The notes under the pieces were generated by a model that saw only the letters and a list, made by a program, of their open reading frames with translations, had not been told where the DNA came from and ran no database searches. From contig CM039464.1 of the NCBI GenBank assembly GCA_022414725.1, positions 51,850,017 through 51,914,016 of the forward strand: DNA of 64,000 nucleotides, given 5' to 3'. Origin of the DNA: Microglena sp. YARC (taxonomy: Eukaryota; Chlorophyta; Chlorophyceae; Chlamydomonadales; Chlamydomonadaceae). This document shows, one piece after another, positions 20,311 to 34,600 of the stretch; within the stretch, counting starts at the first letter, position 1, and every line of letters starts with the position of its first letter. The position numbers and the translations under genes are program-made.

Positions 20311-21788
20311 TAGCTGGTGGCTTGATGCCCCTATCACCTTAACATAGCCAAATAGGCTCAAGGTACCAAATATAAAATACAGCATCAAATGGCACCAGGC
20401 AACAAGACTGACGCGCATTGAGGGAAAGAAAGAAAAAAGCAGTACGCCAATACTGCGTGGACAGGGAAGAAGCAGTAATCTACTACGGGTTCTTGCTCTG
20501 AACTTCGTTAGTACACGAGTTGGTTTGGTTGTGTGTGTGTGTGTGGGGTGGGGGTGGGGTGGGGGGGTGGGGGGTGGGGGGGGGGGGGTCAGAGAGAAAC
20601 CTTGGACCCCCTCTGGACAGAAAGCGTGGTGGAACTCTTCCACATGGCATCCATGGACTGTTTTTTAGTAGAGGAACACCCCAGTTCCACTCCCATGTCA
20701 TTCTGAGGGCTGCAAAAAGTTCCTGAAAAGCAGGGTGCAGTTACGAAGTTATTTCAAATACTATGTCGGAAGTTTTTGTAAACTGCCGTACTCCCCCCCC
20801 CCCCCCCCCTCTCCCTCCCCTCCCTATATATGTAGCTACCTGGAGTCGGGGCGCATCATCGAGTCGTCGAGAGACACCCCAGAGATAACCCCCAGAGAAG
20901 AACTTCTCACGTCAGGCGACGACGGCACGGCAACATGTCGACGACGGCACGGCAACTTGTCGACGACGGCACCGCAACTGTCCGTTTCAACTTCGCCAGC
21001 GTGTCACTCGTATCCACTCGCCGCATGCGAAATGACGAAAAGAGGGTGAAAACCGGGCTCGGGAGGACAGGTTTCTGACCGCGATGCTGATGCCCGAAAT
21101 GTTCTGTTTGAATGAAGTATTGCTACAGGACGTTGGGAAGGCCATGCGCTTAACAGATAGCCAAGCTGTTGCTCGGCGAGCTCTCCCCCCGCCCCCGAGG
21201 CGCCTGCCCGAGGCCTGGCCTGCCACTTCGACATTTCAGGTGCGAGTGCCAGATTTCAATGTATCGCAGCTTGGGAGTGACAGTTACCGCAGTTACCAGT
21301 TTTCAGAGCTCCGTCGCGTTGTGAATTGATCGCCCGACATGCGATAGAGCAGCTGCTAGTAGTGATTCCCACCCGCCTCGCTGCAAAATTGCACTCCTGT
21401 TGTCGTTTCCTTCCCGGATGCCCGTCTGATTAGCGACATTCAGTCGATTCCTTGCTTCCGCTCTTCTATCTTTGCGCGCATCTCAATTTAAGCATTATCA
21501 CCAGTCTTGAATAGGATTCTGTGCCCTGCGTGCATTCAAAAGCTATAGTGCATTTTCGACAGAAAAACAGGTATGGCTACTAGGAGACCCAGGGTGGGGT
21601 TGTTGTCTCTACGGGACGATCGCACGCTCCAGAGTGTTCGATGCTCGGTGCAAATAATTGAGCGATATCTTAACAGCAGCAAGCAATTGCCATAACGAAC
21701 GATGCTACACGTTCTTTTGAGCACCAGAGTTGAGGGGGTTTGGCTTGGTGTGTGTGAGTGGATGGTGGTTGGGTGGGATGAACACACG

Positions 21789-21850
<62 letters not shown>

Positions 21851-21958
21851 AACAGAGAGGTATAATATGTGGGTCGCTGCAGCTGGTCGTGCTGGCCCCA
21901 CCAGTACACCACACCACACCACACCCCTCCCCCCCCCCACCCACCCACCCACAGAGGG
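20311..21958. other. Collagen 5' flank; no assigned gene
   Basis: Contains a G-run (20545-20588), a C-run (20793-20810), three tandem copies of GTCGACGACGGCACGGCAAC (20920-20980), and a balanced-composition stretch with an 81-codon open frame at 21084-21329 that I do not recognise. A (CA)n tract occupies 21790-21850. A copy of the signal-peptide exon's middle (GTGGGTCGCTGCAGCTGGTC) lies at 21869-21899, upstream of the real exon. Confidence 0.55.
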
Positions 21959-22016
21959 ATGATGCATGGGTCGCTGCAGCTGGCCGTGCTGGCCATGCTT
22001 TTGGCCGTCTCCTCAG
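21959..22016 (+). CDS. Collagen exon 1 (signal peptide)
   Basis: Two ATGs at 21959 and 21962 precede [18 protein letters not shown]. The exon ends with the first G of a Gly codon before the donor GTGGGT at 22017. The hydrophobic core [10 protein letters not shown] is a good secretion signal. Confidence 0.75.
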
Positions 22017-25000
22017 GTGGGTGGGGGCGACTGTGTGTCAGTAATTTATATGTGTGTGTTTGTTTGTGAATACCGTGTATGTGATGACGATGATTACATT
22101 TTCCTGGTGCCCTACTGAACTACAAATGTGCCCTCGGCTTGACTGAGTCAAGGGGGCCTTTTGAACATCATGCACAAAGAAGAAAAAAAAAAAAAAAAAA
22201 ATTGATGTGCCATTCTGATAGGTGAAAATTTTCGTCGGTCATCCGACTGTGTGTGCGTGTATGTATGTGTGTATGTGCGTGTGTACTTTATATGTGTCTG
22301 TGTGTGTGTAGTGCTGTCCGTGCTGGCCATGCTTTTGGCTGTCTCCTCAGGTGGGTGGGGGTGACTGTGTGTCTGTAATTTATGTTTGTGTTTGCGTGTG
22401 TGTGTGTGTGTGTGCGTGTTTGCGTGTGTAGTTTACATGCGTATGTGTATTTGTGTGTGTGTTTACGTGTGTGTAGTTTATATGTGTATGTGTGTGTAGT
22501 TTATATGTGTATGTGTGTAGTTTATATGTGTATGTGTCTGTGTGTGTAGTGTATATGTGTACATGTGTGTCTGTGTGTATATGTGTGTGTAGTGTATATG
22601 TGTACATGTATTTGTGTGTTTGTATGTGTGTGTAGTTTATGTGTGTATGTGTGTAGTTTGTATGTGTATGTGTGTGTAGTTTATATGTGTATGTGTCTGT
22701 GTGTAGTGTATATGTGTACATGTGTGTCTGTGTGTGTAGTTTATATGTGAACGTGTATGTCTGTGTGTCTATGTGTGTGTAGTGTATATGTGCACGTGTG
22801 TGTCTGTGTGTCTATTTGTGTGTAGTTTATATGTGCACGTGTATGTCTGTGTGTCTCTGTGTGTGTAGTTTATATGTGCACGTGTGTGTCTGTGTGTCTG
22901 TGTGTGTAGTGTATATATGCACGTGTGTGTCTGTGTGTCTATGTGTGTGTAGTGTATATGTGTATGTGTATGTCTGTGTGTCTATGTGTGTGTAGTTTAT
23001 ATGTGCACGTGTGTGTTTGTGTGTCTATGTCTGTGTATGTGTATGTGTACATGTATGTGTGTGTTTTTGTGTATATGTTTGTGTAGTTTACATGTGTACA
23101 TGTTTGTTCGTGTAGTTTATATGTGTCTGTGTATGTGTGTGTCTGTGTGTGGAACATGGTGTGTGTGAAGTTTATATGTGTATGTGTGTGTCTGTGTGTG
23201 GAACATGGTGTGTGTGGAGTTTATATGTGCATGTGTATGTGTGTGTGTGTGTGTAGTTTATATGTGTACGTGTGTGTAAGTGACATAACATGTATGTCTG
23301 TGTGTCTGTGTGTGTGGAATGTGATGTTCGTATAGTTTATAGGTGTATGTGTATGTGTTTTTGTGTGTGTTTGTGTTTGTGCATGCAAATGCGTGTGTTG
23401 GAAATACCGGGTGTGTGTCTGTGTTTGCGTGTGTGTGTTTGTGTGTGTTACTTAACATGTGTGTGTGTGCCTCTGTGTGGAACATGGTGTGTGCATAGTT
23501 TACATGTGTCCGTGTGTGTGTTTTACATGTGTGTCTGTGTGTATGTGTGTGTGGAATGTGATGTTCGTGTAGTTTATAGGTGTATGCGTATGTGTGTTTT
23601 TGTGTGTGTTTGTGTTTGTGTATGTGTATGTGTGTGTTGTAAATACCGTGTGTGTGTGTTTGCGTGTGTGTGTTTGTGTGTGTTACTTACTTACTTAACA
23701 TGAGTGTGTGTGACTGTGTGTTGAACGTGGTGTGTGCATAGTTTACACGTATATTTTTGTGCATGTGTGTGTAGTTTATTTGTGTCCGTGTGTGTGTTTT
23801 ACATGTGTGTCTGTGTATGTGTGTGGAATGTGGTGTTTGTGTATTTTATAGGTGTATGTGTATGTGTGTTTTTGTGTGTGTTTGTGTTTGTGTATGTGTG
23901 TGTTGGAAATACCGGGTGTGTGTCTGTGTTTGCGTGTGTGTGTTTGTGTGTGTTACTTCACATGTGTATGTGACTGTGTGGAACATGGTGTGTGCATAGT
24001 TTACATGTGTATTTTGTGCATGTGTCTGTGTTTGTGTGTGGCCTATATGTAAGTGTATGTTTGGAAGATCATGTGTAGGGTTGAGCCGACATATAAACGT
24101 ATAATATACGTTTATACGTATAAATACGCCGTATAGTTTTTCTCAAATCGACCTTATATACGTCGTATGCAAAACGTATAGTCTGTACTTTGAGAAGTAC
24201 AGCACACGTCCCGGCACTTAACTTTCTTGGTTTTCATTATAGTTTTGATTTAGATAGCTCAATGGAAAGCTTCTGATCTCCTCTATCACAATGTGCAATA
24301 AAATCCACCGTTCACATGCACAATTATATACACATTTGGCCTAAAGGTTGATCTAAAGAGCCAGGATGGCACACAAATCAGAGCGCCACCAAGCCTTCCA
24401 TTCCACAAGCTGTGCTCCTACGTGGGCTTGAAGGATTGATGGTGCAAGCCTAGTGCAATGTGAACATGGACAATATTGCAATACCGTTATGTACTTATAT
24501 TATTATACACTTATACAGTTATATAATACACCAACTGGCATTTAATGGCTTCCTTAGATTGGCACCGCCGCACTTCTTGGCCGACGCGCTTTCTGGTCGT
24601 GATTTCTTTTCTGAGATTTGGACAACCTAAACTTGCCAGATTATTTTTCTGACAGTTGATATGCGATGCCAATGAAATTAGCTACGCGGCAATATATTTA
24701 AACCCATGTAAAAGTATTTTCTCAAGAGTGCCTAATTTTTATATACGTTTTTATACGTTTATATGCATACGTTTATACGTTTATACAGCTTATAAAAATA
24801 AAAATATAGGTTTGCTTCCCAACCCTTATCATGTGCGTGTCTAGTTTATATATGTTAGTGTGTGTTTGAAAGATTGTGTGTGTGTGTCTAGTTTATATAT
24901 GTTAGTGTGTGTTTGGAAGATTGTGTGTGTGTGTCTAGTTTATATATGTTAGTGTGTGTTTGGAAGATTGTGTGTGTGTCTAGTTTATATATGTTAGTGT

Positions 25001-28000
25001 GTGTTTGGAAGATTGTGTGTGTGTGTCTAGTTTATATATGTTAGTGTGTGTTTGGAAGATTGTGTGTGTGTGTCTAGTTTATATATGTTAGTGTGTGTTT
25101 GGAAGATTGTGTGTGTGTGTCTAGTTTATATATGTTAGTGTGCGTTTGGAAGATTGTGTGTGTGTGTCTAGTTTATATATGTTAGTGTGTGTTTGGAAGA
25201 TTGTGTGTGTGTGTCTAGTTTATATATGTTAGTGTGTGTTTGGAAGATTGTGTGTGTGTGTCTAGTTTATATATGTTAGTGTGTGTTTGGAAGATTGTGT
25301 GTGTGTGTCTAGTTTATATATGTTAGTGTGTGTTTGGAAGATTGTGTGTGTGTGTCTAGTTTATATATGTTAGTGTGTGTTTGGAAGATTGTGTGTGTGT
25401 GTCTAGTTATATATGTTAGTGTGTGTTTGGAAGATTGTGTGTGTGTGTCTAGTTTATATATGTTAGTGTGTGTTTGGAAGATTGTGTGTGTGTGTCTAGT
25501 TTATATATGTTAGTGTGTGTTTGGAAGATTGTGTGTGTGTGTCTAGTTTATATATGTTAGTGTGTGTTTGGAAGATTGTGTGTGTGTGTCTAGTTTATAT
25601 ATGTTAGTGTGTGTTTGGAAGATTGTGTGTGTGTGTCTAGTTTATATATGTTAGTGTGTGTTTGGAAGATTGTGTGTGTGTGTCTAGTTTATATATGTTA
25701 GTGTGTGTTTGGAAGATTGTGTGTGTGTGTCTAGTTTATATATGTTAGTGTGCGTTTGGAAGATTGTGTGTGTGTGTCTAGTTTATATATGTTAGTGTGT
25801 GTTTGGAAGATTGTGTGTGTGTGTCTAGTTTATATATGTTAGTGTGTGTTTGGAAGATTGTGTGTGTGTGTCTAGTTTATATATGTTTAGTGTGTGTTTG
25901 GAAGATTGTGTGTGTGTGTCTAGTTTATATATGTTAGTGTGTGTTTGGAAGATTGTGTGTGTGTGTCTAGTTTATATATGTTAGTATGTGTTTGGAAGAT
26001 TGTGTGTGTGTGTCTAGTTTATATATGTTAGTGTGCGTTTGGAAGATTGTGTGTGTGTCTAGTTTATATATGTTAGTGTGTGTTTGGAAGGTTGTGTGTG
26101 TGTCTAGTTTATATATGTTAGTGTGTGTTTGGAAGATCATGTGTGTGTGTCTAGTTTATATATTTGTATGTGTATGTTTGGAAGATCATGTGTGTGTGTC
26201 TAGTTTGTATATGTTAGTGTGTGTTTGGAAGATCATGTGTGTGTGTGTCTAGTTTGTATATTTGTATGTGTATGTTTGGAAGATCATGCGTGTGTGTCTA
26301 GTTTGTACATGTTAGTGTGTGTTTGGAAGATTGTGTAAGTGTTTGTGTGTGTGAAACATGTGTGTGTGTAGTTTGTATGTGTATGTGTGTGTTTGAAACA
26401 TTGTGTGTGTGTGGAATATGTAGGGACCGGCATATCATATGATGTTGACCAAAGGCGAGTATGAAATCATAAGATATCATACAAATTACATCATATGATA
26501 CTGTATGTAAATGGTAACTTTAGCCTAATTACACTGTCGGCATCATATGATGACATGGTATCATATGATGACATGGTATCATATGATGACATGGTATCAT
26601 ATGATGACATGGTATCATATGATGACATGGTATCATATGATGGCATGATATCATATGATGACATGATATCATATGATGGCATGATATCATATGATGGCAT
26701 GATATCATATGATGACATGATATCATATGATGACATGATATCATATGAGAACATGATATCATATGATGACATGATATCATATGAGAACATGATATCATAT
26801 GATGACATGATATCATATGATAACATGATATCATATCATATCATATTGCCTATCCCTAAGAATATGTGTTTGTGTGTAGTTTACATGTGTGTGTATGTGT
26901 ATGTGTATGCTTACATACGTGTGTTTGTGTGGACCATGGTGTGTGTGTAATTTATATGTGTGTCTGTGTGTATGAGTGTGTGTGGAACATGGTGTGTGTG
27001 GAACATGGTGTGTGTGGAACATGGTGTATGTGTTTGTGTGTAGTTTACATGTGTGTCTATGTGTATGAGTGTGTGTGGAACATGGTGTGTGTGCAGTTTG
27101 TATGTGTATGTGTGTGTTTGTGTGTGTGGAGCATGGTGTGTGTGTGGTTTGTATGTGTATGTGTGTGTTTGTGTGTGTGGAGCATGGTGTGTGTGCAGTT
27201 TATGTGTGTATGTGTATGTGTGTGTTTGTGTGTGTGGAGCATGGTGTGTGTGTGGTTTATATGTGTATGTGTGTGTTTGTGTGTGTGGAGCATGGTGTGT
27301 GTGCAGTTCATATGTGTGTGTTTGTGTGTGTTTGTGTGTGTGGAGCATGGTGTGTGTGTGGTTTATATGTGTGTGTGTGTTTGTGTGTGTGGAGCATGGT
27401 GTTCGTGTGTTTTATATGTGTATATGTGTATGTCTATGTGTGTATGTGTGTGTTTGGAATATCATTTGTGTCTATTCTATTCTATTCTATTCTATTCTAT
27501 TCTATATTCTATTCTATTCTATTCTATTCTATTCTATTCTATTCTATTCTATTCTGTTCTATTCTAGTCTATTCTGTTCTATTCTGTTCTATTCTTTTTA
27601 TCTTATCTTATCTTATCCTATCCTATCCTATCCTATCCTATTGAGTTGAGACTTTCCCAACCGACCAACCAACCAACCAACCAACCAACCAACCAACCCA
27701 CCAACCAACCAACCAACCAACCCACACCACAGGCAACCACTTGTAGACTGACACTACACTGTGCTACACTGGGACCTACTATACGGGAGTGTACAACAAA
27801 ATAGAAACTGACTAACCAACCAACCAATCAACCAACCCACCAACCAACCAACCAACTAACCAGCCAACCAACTCACCCACCAACCAACCAACCAACCCAC
27901 CAACCCACCAACCCACCAACCAACCAACCCACCCACCAACCAACCAACCAACCAACCAACCAACCAACCAACCAACCAACCAACCAACCAACCAACCAAC

Positions 28001-29339
28001 CAACCAACCAACCAACCAACCACAGGCAACCACCTGGAGATCGACACCGAGGGCTACACTGGGGCCTACTACACTGGGGCGTACAACCCCCCGCCCCCCC
28101 CACCCCCTCCTCGGCCAAGCCAAGCCAAGCCCAACTTGCGATTCGTGTACCCCCCTGATGGCGTGTACGTGGGCGTCACCATGAGCTTCTACGGGCAGAA
28201 CTTTATTCCTGAGTGTGTCGTAGTCATCGACGGCAACATTACGTGCCCCACGGATTTCATCTCCGAAAACCTGCTTACGGCCAAGGCCTGCGAAGTCGGC
28301 CAAGTTCTCCTGATCTGCCCGGTCGACCCCAAGTACCCTGTCGCCTGGAACACTGGGGTGAACGTGTCAGAGAACGGACACAAGAACTTCCCCCCCGCCC
28401 CCTACGTCCAGGGCATTCCCCCACGCCCCCCCCTCCCGACTTCCCCCCCCCCAGACAGCTTGTACGGCCACCCAGGCCCTACTGGACCCGCTGGACCCAT
28501 GGGCCCCGCAGGTAGGCCCAGAGGTGTTGCTGTATGGAAAGATTCAAATTCAAATGGAATTCAAATTCAATTTTTTTTTCAAGCTTTTTATAGCTTTTAA
28601 AGCTTTTAAAGGCTTTCATCAAGCTTTTTATAGCTTGTAAAGCTTTTCATCAAGCTTTTTATAGCTTATTGGGGTCCATGTAGGGCCATGTGTGTGTGTG
28701 TGTGTGTGGTGGTGGTGGTAGTGTGCGTGTGTGTGTGTGGTGTGTGTGGGGGGTCTTTACAGCGGCAAGGGCCAAAACGGGGTCAAAAGTAGCGATCGCT
28801 ATATATAGCGGGCAAAAATCCCTGACGGCCACCCAGGCCCTACTGGACCAGATGGACCCCACGGCCCCCCAGGTAGGTCTGGAGGTGTTGCTGTACAGAA
28901 ATATTCAAATTCAAATGGAATTCAAATTAAAATTCAAATTGAAATTCATTCCCCCATGTCCCCTCCCCTCTGGACACCAACCTCCCTTAACCACATGTAC
29001 GGCCACCAAGGATTATTTTTCAAATCTGAAACCCAAACCAAACCAAACCAAACCAAACCAAACCAAACCAAACCCAAACCCAAACCCAAACCCAAACCCA
29101 AACCCAACCCAAACCCAACCCAAACCAACCTAAGCTAACCCAACCCAACCCAACCCAACCCCAAGTTAACTAAATTACCCTTTCAATCCCATCCCAAACC
29201 AAACCAAACCAAACTAAATTAACCCATCCATTTCAACCCAACCCAATACTCCAGGAAATCCAGGACACCCAGGTCAGACAGGCTTCCCCGGCGACAAGGG
29301 TGCAACAGGACCCAATGGGTCAAGAGCCTCCACTGGACT

Positions 29340-29375
<36 letters not shown>

Positions 29376-31601
29376 AAAAAAACTAACCCGAACCAAACCA
29401 AACCAAACAAAATTACCCTATCCATTCCAACGCAAACCAATATAATGCAAACCAACCCAACCCAAAGCAAACCAGACTAAACCAAACCAAACCAAATTAC
29501 CCTATCCATCCCAACGCAAACCAATATAATCCAAACCAACCCAACCCAAAGCAAACCAGACTAAACCAAACCAAACTAAATCAAACCAAACCAAACCAAT
29601 CCAAAGCAAACCAAACCAAACCAAACTATACTAAATTTCCCTATCCATCCCAAACCAACCCAACCCAATACTGCAGGCAATCCAGGACACCCAGGCCAGA
29701 CAGGCTACCCCAGTGACAAGGGAGCTCCAGGCCCCAATGGATCAAGAAGTGCCACTGGACTAACACAAACCAAACCAAACCAAAGCAAACCAAACAAAAA
29801 TAAACCAAGCTAAATTTCCCTAACCATCCCAACCAAACCCCAAACCCCAAACCAAAACAAAATTAAACCAAAACCAAAACTAAACGCAAACCAAACCAAA
29901 CCAACCAAACGCAAAGCAAAGCAAAGCAAACTAAAGTACACTAAATTTCCCTATCCATCCCAACCCGAACCACACCAATACTGCATGAAATCCAGGACGC
30001 CTAGGCCAGACAGGCTTTCCTGGTGAGAAGGGAGCTACAGGCCCCAATGGATCAAGAGGCGCCACTGGACTAAACCAAACCAAACCAAACCAAACCAAAC
30101 CAAACCAAACCAAACCAAACCAAACCAAACCAATCCAAAGCAAACCAAACTAAATTACCCTATCCATCCCAACCCAAACTAAATTTCCCTATCTATCCCT
30201 ATATATTCAGGAAATCCAGGACACCCAGGCCAGACAGGCTACCCCAGTGACAAGGGTGCCACACGACCCAATGGTTCAAGAGGCGCCACTGGACTAACCG
30301 CCCCCCCCCACCCACCCCACCCCACCCCACCCCACCCCACCCCACCCCACCCACCCCACCATAAAAACTAAACCGAACCAAACTAAACTAAACCAAACTA
30401 AATTACCCTATCCATTCCAACGCAAACCAATATAATCCATACCAACCCAAACCAAACCAAACCAAACCAATCCAAAGCAAAGCAAACCAAACTAAACCAA
30501 ACTAAACTAAATTTCCCCATCCATCCCAAACCAAACCAAACCAATACTGCAGGAAATCCAGGACACCCAGGCCAGACAGGCTTCCCCGGCGAGAAGGGAG
30601 CTACAGGACCCAATGTTTCAAGAGGTGCCACTGGACTAACCCAACCCAACCCAACCCAACCCAAACAAGGTTAAACCAAAATGAACCAAAATAAATTACC
30701 CTATCCATCCCAACCAAACCCAAAACCCAAAACAAAAACAAAATAAAACTAAAAACCAAACTAAAAGCAAAGCAAAGCAAACTAAACTAAACTAAATTAC
30801 CCTATCCATCCCAACCCGAACCAAACCAATACTGCAGGAAATCCAGGACGCCCAGGCCAGACAGGCGTCCCCGGCGAGAAGGGAGCTACTGGCCCCAATG
30901 GTTCCAGAGGCGCCACTGGCCCTGACGGTCCTCAGGGGTCCAACGGAGTGCGTGGCAATCCCGGCCAAACAGGACAGCCTGGCCATGCCGGAGAAAAGGG
31001 TACCCCAGGGAGAGCGGGTACCCAGGGCCCTGTTGGCAATGTTGGAGATCTGGGACCTGCTGGATACCCTGGCCCTGCTGGTGGGTGGGGATGGGGTGTA
31101 GCGTGTGTGTGTGTGGGGGGGGGGGGGAGCACACTGGAGTAAAGGGTGCCCCAGGGCATGCTGGTACCCAGGGCCCTGTTGGCAATGTTGGAGATCTGGG
31201 ACCTGCTGGATACCCTGGCCCTGCTGGTGGGTGGGGGTGGGGTGGATGGGGTGTAGCGTGTGTGTGTGTGTGTGTGGGGGGGGGGGGGGGGAGCACACTG
31301 GAGTAAAGGGTGCCCCAGGGAGAGCGGGTACCCAGGGCCCTGTTGGCAATGTTGGAGATCTAGGCCCTGCTGGATATCCCGGCCCTGGTGGTGGGTAGGG
31401 GTGGGAGTGGGGGTGGGAGGACGAGGGGGTGGGGGGAATGGTGTGTAGTGTGTGTGGGTGTGTGGGGGGGGGGGCACGCTGGAGGAAAGGGTGCCTCAGG
31501 CCCTGTTGGCAATGTTGGAGATCTTGGCCCTGCTTGTGGGTAGGGGTGGGGGTGGGGGTGGGAGGACGAGGGATGGGGGGGATGGGGTTTAGTCTGTGTG
31601 T

Positions 31602-31654
<53 letters not shown>

Positions 31655-34600
31655 GGGGGGGAGGGAGGCACGGTGGAGTACAGGGTACCCAGGGCCCTGT
31701 TGGCAATGTTGGAGATCTTGGTCCTGCTGGATATCCTGGCCCTGGTGGTGGGTAGGGGTATAGCATATCCTACAGCATATCGTATGACATGATATATCAA
31801 TAATATCAATATACTGTACAGCATATCGTATGATATCATATGACATATCATGGATGTGAATATTTCGTACAGCATACCGTTTGATATAACATCATGCATC
31901 ATTAATATCAATACATCATACAGCATATCGTTATATATCATATCATGTGACATATCATGAATATCATTACATCGTACAGCATATTGTTAGATATCATATG
32001 TCATATCATGAATATCAATACATCGTACAGCATATTGTTAGATATCATATGTCATATCATGAATATCAATACATCGTACAGCATATTGTTAGATATCATA
32101 TGTCATATCATGTCATATCAATACATCGTACAGCATATTGTTAGATATCATATGTCATATCATGTCATATCAATACATCGTACAGCATATTGTTAGATAT
32201 CATATGTCATATCATGAATATCAATACATCGTACAGCATATTGTTAGATATCATATGTCATATCATGTCATATCAATACATCGTACAGCATATTGTTAGA
32301 TATCATATGTCATATCATGTCATATCAATACATCGTACAGCATATTGTTAGATATCATATGTCATATCATGTCATATCAATACATCGTACAGCATATTGT
32401 TAGATATCATATGTCATATCATGTCATATCAATACATCGTACAGCATATTGTTAGATATCATATGTCATATCATGAATATCAATACATCGTACAGCATAT
32501 TGTTAGATATCATATGTCATATCATGTCATATCAATACATCGTACAGCATATTGTTAGATATCATATGTCATATCATGTCATATCAATACATCGTACAGC
32601 ATATTGTTAGATATCATATGTCATATCATGTCATATCAATACATCGTACAGCATATTGTTAGATATCATATGTCATATCATGAATATCAATACATCGTAC
32701 AGCATATTGTTAGATATCATATGTCATATCATGTCATATCAATACATCGTACAGCATATTGTTAGATATCATATGTCATATCATGTCATATCAATACATC
32801 GTACAGCATATTGTTAGATATCATATGTCATATCATGTCATATCAATACATCGTACAGCATATTGTTAGATATCATATGTCATATCATGTCATATCAATA
32901 CATCGTACAGCATATTGTTAGATATCATATGTCATATCATGTCATATCAATACATCGTACAGCATATTGTTAGATATCATATGTCATATCATGTCATATC
33001 AATACATCGTACAGCATATTGTTAGATATCATATGTCATATCATGTCATATCAATACATCGTACAGCATATTGTTAGATATCATATCATCATGTCATATC
33101 AATACATCGTACAGCATATTGTTAGATATCATATGTCATATCATGTCATATCAATTTACCGTTACAGAATATTGTTATATATCATGTGATATATTGTGCA
33201 ATAATCTTGGAATCTATGCAATATTCAGAATGTTTTTTATAACTAACCCGGATATGTTAACGAGCACCACTACCACTACCCCCATGCAAGTCTGCATACA
33301 AGTATATGATAAATTAGGGAATGTAATCACGTAATAAATAGGGGACTATAAGTACCAAAAAAGGAAACAAATGATCACATAAATAACCAAATAATGAAAT
33401 AATCAAATACAGAAACAAATGATCACATAAATAACCAAATAATCAAATAATCATATACAGAAACAAATGATCACATAAATAACCAAATAATCAAATAATC
33501 AAATAAGGAAACAAATGATCGCATAAATAACGAATAATAAAAAAATCAAATAAGGAAACAAATGATCACATAAATAACCAAATAACCAAATAACCAAATG
33601 AGGAAATAAATGATCAAATACATTATCAAACAATCAAATAACCAAATAAGGAGACAAATAATCAAATACATAATCAAATTAGTAATCAAATAATCTAATC
33701 ATCAAATAAATAATCAAATACTCAAATACTCAAGTAATCAAATAAGGAAGAAAATTCACATTACTGCCTCAGTTGTGTTAACAAGCACCATCACTAATCA
33801 CCACCACTATTCCCATGCAGGTCTGCCTGGTGGCCCTGGACACCCAGGCTCAGGGGGCCAGCCTGGCAACCCTGGCCAGCCTGGCCAAACAGGCCAAACA
33901 GGCCAGCCTGGCGAGCAAGGTCACGCCGGCTCTCAGGGAGCCCAGGGTCCCCAGGGCCCTGTCGGAGATGCTGGACAGCCTGGCACCGATGGTTCGCCAG
34001 GTCACCCTGGTCCTGCTGGGTCTGAAGGCCCCCCTGGGTCCAAGGGACCCCACGGTCCCGAGGGACCCGCTGGACCCCAGGGCAACCTAGGGCCAACAGG
34101 GCCCCAGGGCCCCAAGGGATCCGAGGGAGATGCAGGCCACCCAGGACCGGCAGGTGACCCAGGACCGGCGGGCCAACCAGGGCCAGCAGGTCTCCCGGGA
34201 TCAGGGGGTCACACCGGTCTCCTCGGACCCCAAGGTGCTCGTGGAAACCCGGGATCTGTAGGCCCCCCTGGATACGCTGGCCCTGCCGGCCCGACTGGCC
34301 CCCAAGGTTACCAGGGAGAGACAGCCCCCCGTGGATCTATAGGACCCGCTGGCCCCGCCGGCCCTAACGGTTCTCCTGGCCCACATGGAACTCTGGGCCC
34401 TGCAGGGCCTTCTGGTCCCACTGGTCCTAAGGGGGTCCTCGGACCCACAGGCCCCCCTGGTCCCCGTGGGCCCTTGGGACCCACCGGGTCCGCTGGAGTT
34501 ACTGGTCAACTAGGCGCCCTTGGCTCAGTGGGGGGGCCTGGCCCCGAGGGCCAGGTGGGAGATAGAGGTGTGCCCGGACCTAATGGCATACCGGGAAGTG

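Noticed and set aside
21084..21329. 81-codon frame upstream of collagen as a gene
   Set aside because: Unrecognised, and comparable frames exist on the minus strand of the same stretch; it may be 5' UTR. Left unassigned.
24836..26350. CRISPR-like regular array (43-bp unit), also 27-bp array at 18640 and 21-bp array at 50590
   Set aside because: Units are contiguous with no unique spacers and lie in eukaryotic introns or intergenic DNA; these are satellites.
26866..27649. Long Cys/Val-rich or Thr/His-rich open frames on both strands
   Set aside because: They are translations of TG/CA microsatellites; all frames lack stops because of the repeat composition.
28823..28880. Second [10 protein letters not shown] segment as a separate exon
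   Set aside because: It has a donor but no acceptor AG before it, and the similarity to exon 2 continues into the intron, so it is a junction copy.
29253..30640. The five exon 3-like copies as real collagen exons
   Set aside because: Each has an acceptor but no donor after GCCACTGGACTAA, and the frame runs into AACCAA repeats.
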